Source: Pseudomonas mandelii
Lineage (GTDB): Bacteria > Pseudomonadota > Gammaproteobacteria > Pseudomonadales > Pseudomonadaceae
DNA: 64,000 nt
Direction: 5' to 3'
NCBI RefSeq assembly: GCF_900106065.1
Contig: NZ_LT629796.1
Location: 930,001 to 994,000, forward strand
Notes under the pieces: model-generated
The model's input: only the letters and a program-made list of their open reading frames with translations
The model's database searches: none
What the model was told of the DNA's origin: nothing
Position numbers and translations under genes: made by a program
In this document: positions 61,166 to 64,000 of the stretch, piece by piece
Layout of the letters: every line of letters starts with the position of its first letter
Position numbering within the stretch: position 1 is the stretch's first letter

Positions 61166-61512
61166 ACTCGGTCACCTTTGTGGGAGCCATTCGACGCAAT
61201 ACCGTGACAGTGCTGCGCCTCGAAGTGGCCACCGAATTCACCTGCGAGGATTCAAGTGAACTGCGAACAAGTAGGGTCTTGGAAGACGCCACCTGTGTTG
61301 CAGGTTTCGGCGGTCTGTCTTCGTAATACTCCAAAACCCATGACAGAAAAAAGTACTTTGACGTTTTTTTGAAGTTTATTTTTCAGAGTGACCAATAGCA
61401 CTAGGCGGATGGCCATCACCCCGTTAAAGTCGGAAGTCCGCCTGCATCGAAATCTGCTCGAAAATCACCCCGCCGCGCCCTCCTCCCCAATGATTCCGGG
61501 CTTTTTACGGTT
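61166..61512. promoter_or_regulatory. Intergenic region upstream of phoH-like gene
   Basis: A 347-base stretch with an A+T-rich centre (about 61340-61400) and no gene, repeat or terminator I can support. It should contain the phoH promoter and the 3' end of the deacetylase transcript. Confidence 0.3.
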
Positions 61513-62637
61513 TCAGCGAAACGCGTCCTGACAGTCCTCCCAACCGATCCCGCTTTGCGCCGTTTGCGTGATGAGCCAGGGCATCGCCGTTTTCACCACA
61601 TCCTGCTTCACATTGAAGTTGATCACCCCATGTCGCCATAGCAGCATCAGCGTCAACACGCGCTGGGCGCTCGGGTTGCCCTTGAGCTTGCCGGCGCCAT
61701 CCTGGGCATCGATGTCCCACAGTGCCACCTGCAAACCCTGAGCCTTGAAGAAGCCTTCGGCGTCAGAACGACGCTGGCCATCGGGCGGACGGAACAGCGG
61801 CACGTAATTCTCCGGCAGTTTGCTTTTGACCAGCTCGACGCTGCGGCGCACCGAGTCCTGCCAGTCCTGCCAGTGGCTGTGGGAGCGAAACTCCCAGCCT
61901 TGCACGCCGATGCACTGCGTTGAATAGGTCGCTTGCAGACTGGCCACCGAGCGCTCGGCCAGACGCGCCTGAATGTCTTTGCCCAGGACGAAGAAGGTGC
62001 CACTCATGTTCGACTTGCGCAGGTACTCGGTGACCCAGCCGGTGTTGTCCGGCGTGATATTGGCGGCGCTGTCGAACGTCAGCAAAAACAGCCGGTCATG
62101 CATCTCTTCGCCGTTGCGCTCATAGTCACCAAAACGATCGACTTCGCTGCTGCTCTGCGGAAACAGGGCCGCCTTGCGCAGTTGCTCGTCCAGATACTGG
62201 GCGTGGAACAACCGGCTCGGCTCCGACCACTTGATGTAATAGCTGTCGTCGCTGACCTGAAACTTGGCCGCTTGCTGGCGCAGGGTGTCCATGTCCTCGA
62301 CGAGGAAACAGAAGGAAGCATCCTGATCGCAGCTCTGCTGGGCGAAGTTGTAGTTGGTCAGCAGTCGCTGCCACAGGCGCTGGCGCAGGTTGTTGACGGC
62401 CTCCAGATTAATCTTGCGCAGGCCCAGACGCTGGGCCAGGCTCGCTTCATCCAGCGACTCGCTCGCCAGCAGCACCCGCGAAAACATGAGGATTTCGGCG
62501 CGTGATGCCACGTCGAACAGCGTCGGGCTGCTGAGCTTTTCCGGCCAGGTGCTGCGATCAAGCGTCGCCACATCGCCCGGCGCCGCCATGGCACCAAAGC
62601 TCAATAGCCAGGCCGATAATAGAAAAACGATACGCAA
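61513..62637 (-). CDS. Secreted polysaccharide deacetylase-like protein, divergent NodB domain
   Basis: A 374-residue exported protein: signal peptide RIVFLLSAWLLSFGAMAAPG after a TTG start at 62637 with GGAG eight bases upstream. A helical N-terminal region (about 25-180) precedes a NodB-like domain. Motif 1 reads LTFDSAAN, keeping the first Asp but with Ser for the second. Motif 2 is SHSHWQDW with only the first His of H(S/T)xxH. Motif 3 is RPPDGQRR. The metal site therefore looks altered. It is an orphan gene with no polysaccharide neighbours. Confidence 0.78.
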   Translation of the reverse strand: MRIVFLLSAWLLSFGAMAAPGDVATLDRSTWPEKLSSPTLFDVASRAEILMFSRVLLASESLDEASLAQRLGLRKINLEAVNNLRQRLWQRLLTNYNFAQQSCDQDASFCFLVEDMDTLRQQAAKFQVSDDSYYIKWSEPSRLFHAQYLDEQLRKAALFPQSSSEVDRFGDYERNGEEMHDRLFLLTFDSAANITPDNTGWVTEYLRKSNMSGTFFVLGKDIQARLAERSVASLQATYSTQCIGVQGWEFRSHSHWQDWQDSVRRSVELVKSKLPENYVPLFRPPDGQRRSDAEGFFKAQGLQVALWDIDAQDGAGKLKGNPSAQRVLTLMLLWRHGVINFNVKQDVVKTAMPWLITQTAQSGIGWEDCQDAFR

Positions 62638-62712
62638 TGGGATGTCTCCATAACAAAACCCGCGCGGCACTATAGCTGATCCTGCCCACATTCCCGCAGC
62701 CGCACTGACCCC

Positions 62713-62806
62713 CGTAGGAGCGAGGCTTGCCCGCGAAGGCGGTGTGTCAGTTGGCATCACCGGTAACTGGCACACCGCCTTCGCGGGCAAGCCTTGCTCC
62801 TGCAGG
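62713..62806. repeat. REPIN, family B
   Basis: CGTAGGAGCGAGGCTTGCCC at the left, with complementary GGGCAAGCCTTGCTCCTGCA at the right (one arm slightly diverged). It lies in the divergent gap between the deacetylase and yaaA and creates false N-terminal extensions in both. Confidence 0.88.
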
Positions 62807-62902
62807 GTTTGTGCAACACCACCGATCACCTATGGACTTGATAGCTGGAGTCAACCGGTCCAACCCCCTAGAATCGCCCCCACGATTAAAGGAGACGACT
62901 TC

Positions 62903-63682
62903 ATGCTGATGGTGATTTCCCCCGCCAAGACCCTCGACTACGAAACACCGCCGGCGACCCAGCGCTTCACCCAGCCGCAATACCTGGACCACTCCCAGGA
63001 ATTGATCATGCAACTGCGCGACCTGACGCCCGCGCAGATCAGTGAGTTGATGCACGTCTCCGACAAGATCGGCGGCCTCAACGCCGCGCGTTTCGGCAGC
63101 TGGACGCCAGCGTTCACACCGGAAAACGCCAAGCAGGCATTGCTCGCCTTCAAGGGTGACGTTTACACCGGCCTCAACGCACAAACTTTCAGCGAAGCCG
63201 ATTTCGATTACGCGCAACAGCACTTGCGCATGCTCTCAGGCCTGTACGGCCTGCTGCGTCCTCTGGACCTGATGCAACCGTATCGTCTGGAGATGGGCAC
63301 CAAACTGGCGAATGCCCGTGGCAAGGACCTGTACGCGTTCTGGGGCACCCGGATCAGCGAATGGCTGAACGAAGCCCTGGCCGATCAGGGCGACGACGTG
63401 TTGTTGAACCTGGCCTCCAACGAGTACTTCTCGGCGGTCAAACGCAGTGCCCTTAACGCACGCATTATTAATACCGACTTCAAGGACCTTAAGAACGGCC
63501 AATACAAGATCATCAGCTTCTACGCGAAAAAAGCGCGCGGAATGATGAGTCGTTTTGTCATTGAAGAGCGCGTCAACGACCCGGCAGACCTCAAAAACTT
63601 TGACGTTCAAGGCTATCGCTACAGCGCCGAACAGTCTAAACCGGACCATCTGGTGTTCCTGCGCGATCACGCGCCAGAGTAA
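62903..63682 (+). CDS. yaaA: YaaA-family peroxide-stress protein
   Basis: A 259-residue protein of the UPF0246/YaaA family. Signature segments are [49 protein letters not shown] and [12 protein letters not shown]. In E. coli YaaA limits free iron and oxidative damage under peroxide stress and has a DNA-binding fold. ATG 62903 has AAAGGAG about ten bases ahead; the longer frame runs through the REPIN. Confidence 0.93.
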   Translation: MLMVISPAKTLDYETPPATQRFTQPQYLDHSQELIMQLRDLTPAQISELMHVSDKIGGLNAARFGSWTPAFTPENAKQALLAFKGDVYTGLNAQTFSEADFDYAQQHLRMLSGLYGLLRPLDLMQPYRLEMGTKLANARGKDLYAFWGTRISEWLNEALADQGDDVLLNLASNEYFSAVKRSALNARIINTDFKDLKNGQYKIISFYAKKARGMMSRFVIEERVNDPADLKNFDVQGYRYSAEQSKPDHLVFLRDHAPE

Positions 63683-63695
63683 GCACCTGACCGGC

Positions 63696-63720
63696 GCACG
63701 ACGGCAAAAAATCGTCGTGC
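63696..63720 (+). terminator. Hairpin after yaaA
   Basis: GCACGACG (63696-63703) pairs with CGTCGTGC (63713-63720) around an A-rich loop. No T-run follows, so termination is uncertain. Confidence 0.5.
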
Positions 63721-63824
63721 GTCGACGTCTGATCGTCCAACAATTCCCCACCTTGTTCGCCGACTTATTGGCGCCAGAAATCCATCGCCTGATTTTCTAA
63801 CTTTAGTTTCACTCGACTTTGATG

Positions 63825-63869
63825 TTTTTTTTCAGTAGTGGCACTGAAATTTTTTATCAGTAGTGGCAC
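63825..63869. repeat. Short tandem repeat CAGTAGTGGCAC in A+T-rich DNA
   Basis: CAGTAGTGGCAC occurs at 63833-63844 and 63858-63869, each preceded by a T-rich run, with a 25-base period. It resembles the repeated transposase-binding ends of some IS21-family elements, but no transposase is in the window. The rest to 64000 is A+T-rich with no gene I can support. Confidence 0.5.
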
Positions 63870-64000
63870 AAAACTATCTGACTCGATAATAAGCCTATAT
63901 ATAAAGGGCCAAACGGCAAGTGCTATCAATCTGAGAGCAGTGCCATCTTTCCCAATATTTCAAGAAATTACAGAATCGGCGATGGGCGGGCAGGAACTAT

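Overview
The window is chromosomal DNA from a fluorescent-type Pseudomonas. It has high G+C, strong preference for C or G at third codon positions, and three families of Pseudomonas REP/REPIN palindromes in the gaps. Gene neighbourhoods match those I recall from P. aeruginosa: nagR-nagA-nagB-II-nagF-nagE beside purL and mltF, lptGF beside pepA-holC-valS, and rhlB followed by dauBAR. The sequence does not settle the species.

Layout. 1-3.3 kb: end of a VUT-family transporter, a DUF1289 protein overlapping a gamma-class carbonic anhydrase, two NUDIX hydrolases and an L,D-transpeptidase. 3.5-10.9 kb: N-acetylglucosamine operon with its GntR regulator, deacetylase, SIS-type deaminase, fused EIIA-HPr-EI and EIICB transporter, preceded by two TGGTAT-type operator candidates. 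11-17 kb: a YqfO-like small protein, purL and mltF. 17-23 kb (minus strand): lepA-lepB-rnc-era-recO-pdxJ, apparently without the DUF4845 gene usually found between lepB and rnc. 23-34.8 kb: lptF-lptG, pepA-holC-hypothetical-valS, rlmF, an HU protein, ndpA and a membrane-anchored glutaredoxin. 34.8-36.7 kb: GST, GIY-YIG and SnoaL-like genes.

36.8-45 kb is the most distinctive region. An orphan RcsB/FimZ-like response regulator is divergent from a chaperone-usher locus with five DUF1120-type subunits: four single-domain pilin-like proteins and one two-domain candidate tip adhesin. The chaperone seems to lack the canonical Arg/Lys anchor pair. Subunits fall into two paralogous pairs, and short hairpins lie between several genes.

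45-58 kb: an MFS/CynX transporter with a FadR-type regulator, the aapJQMP amino-acid ABC transporter, a carboxylesterase, rhlB, and the D-arginine locus dauB-dauA-dauR with a neighbouring binding-protein gene. The dauB and binding-protein promoters carry nearly identical operator candidates over their -10 boxes, which suggests one DauR regulon. 58-64 kb: moaC-moaD-moaE, a PhoH/PIN ATPase, a divergent polysaccharide deacetylase and yaaA, ending in A+T-rich DNA with a short direct repeat that may mark an accessory element.

No rRNA, tRNA, CRISPR array, complete insertion sequence or replication origin was seen.
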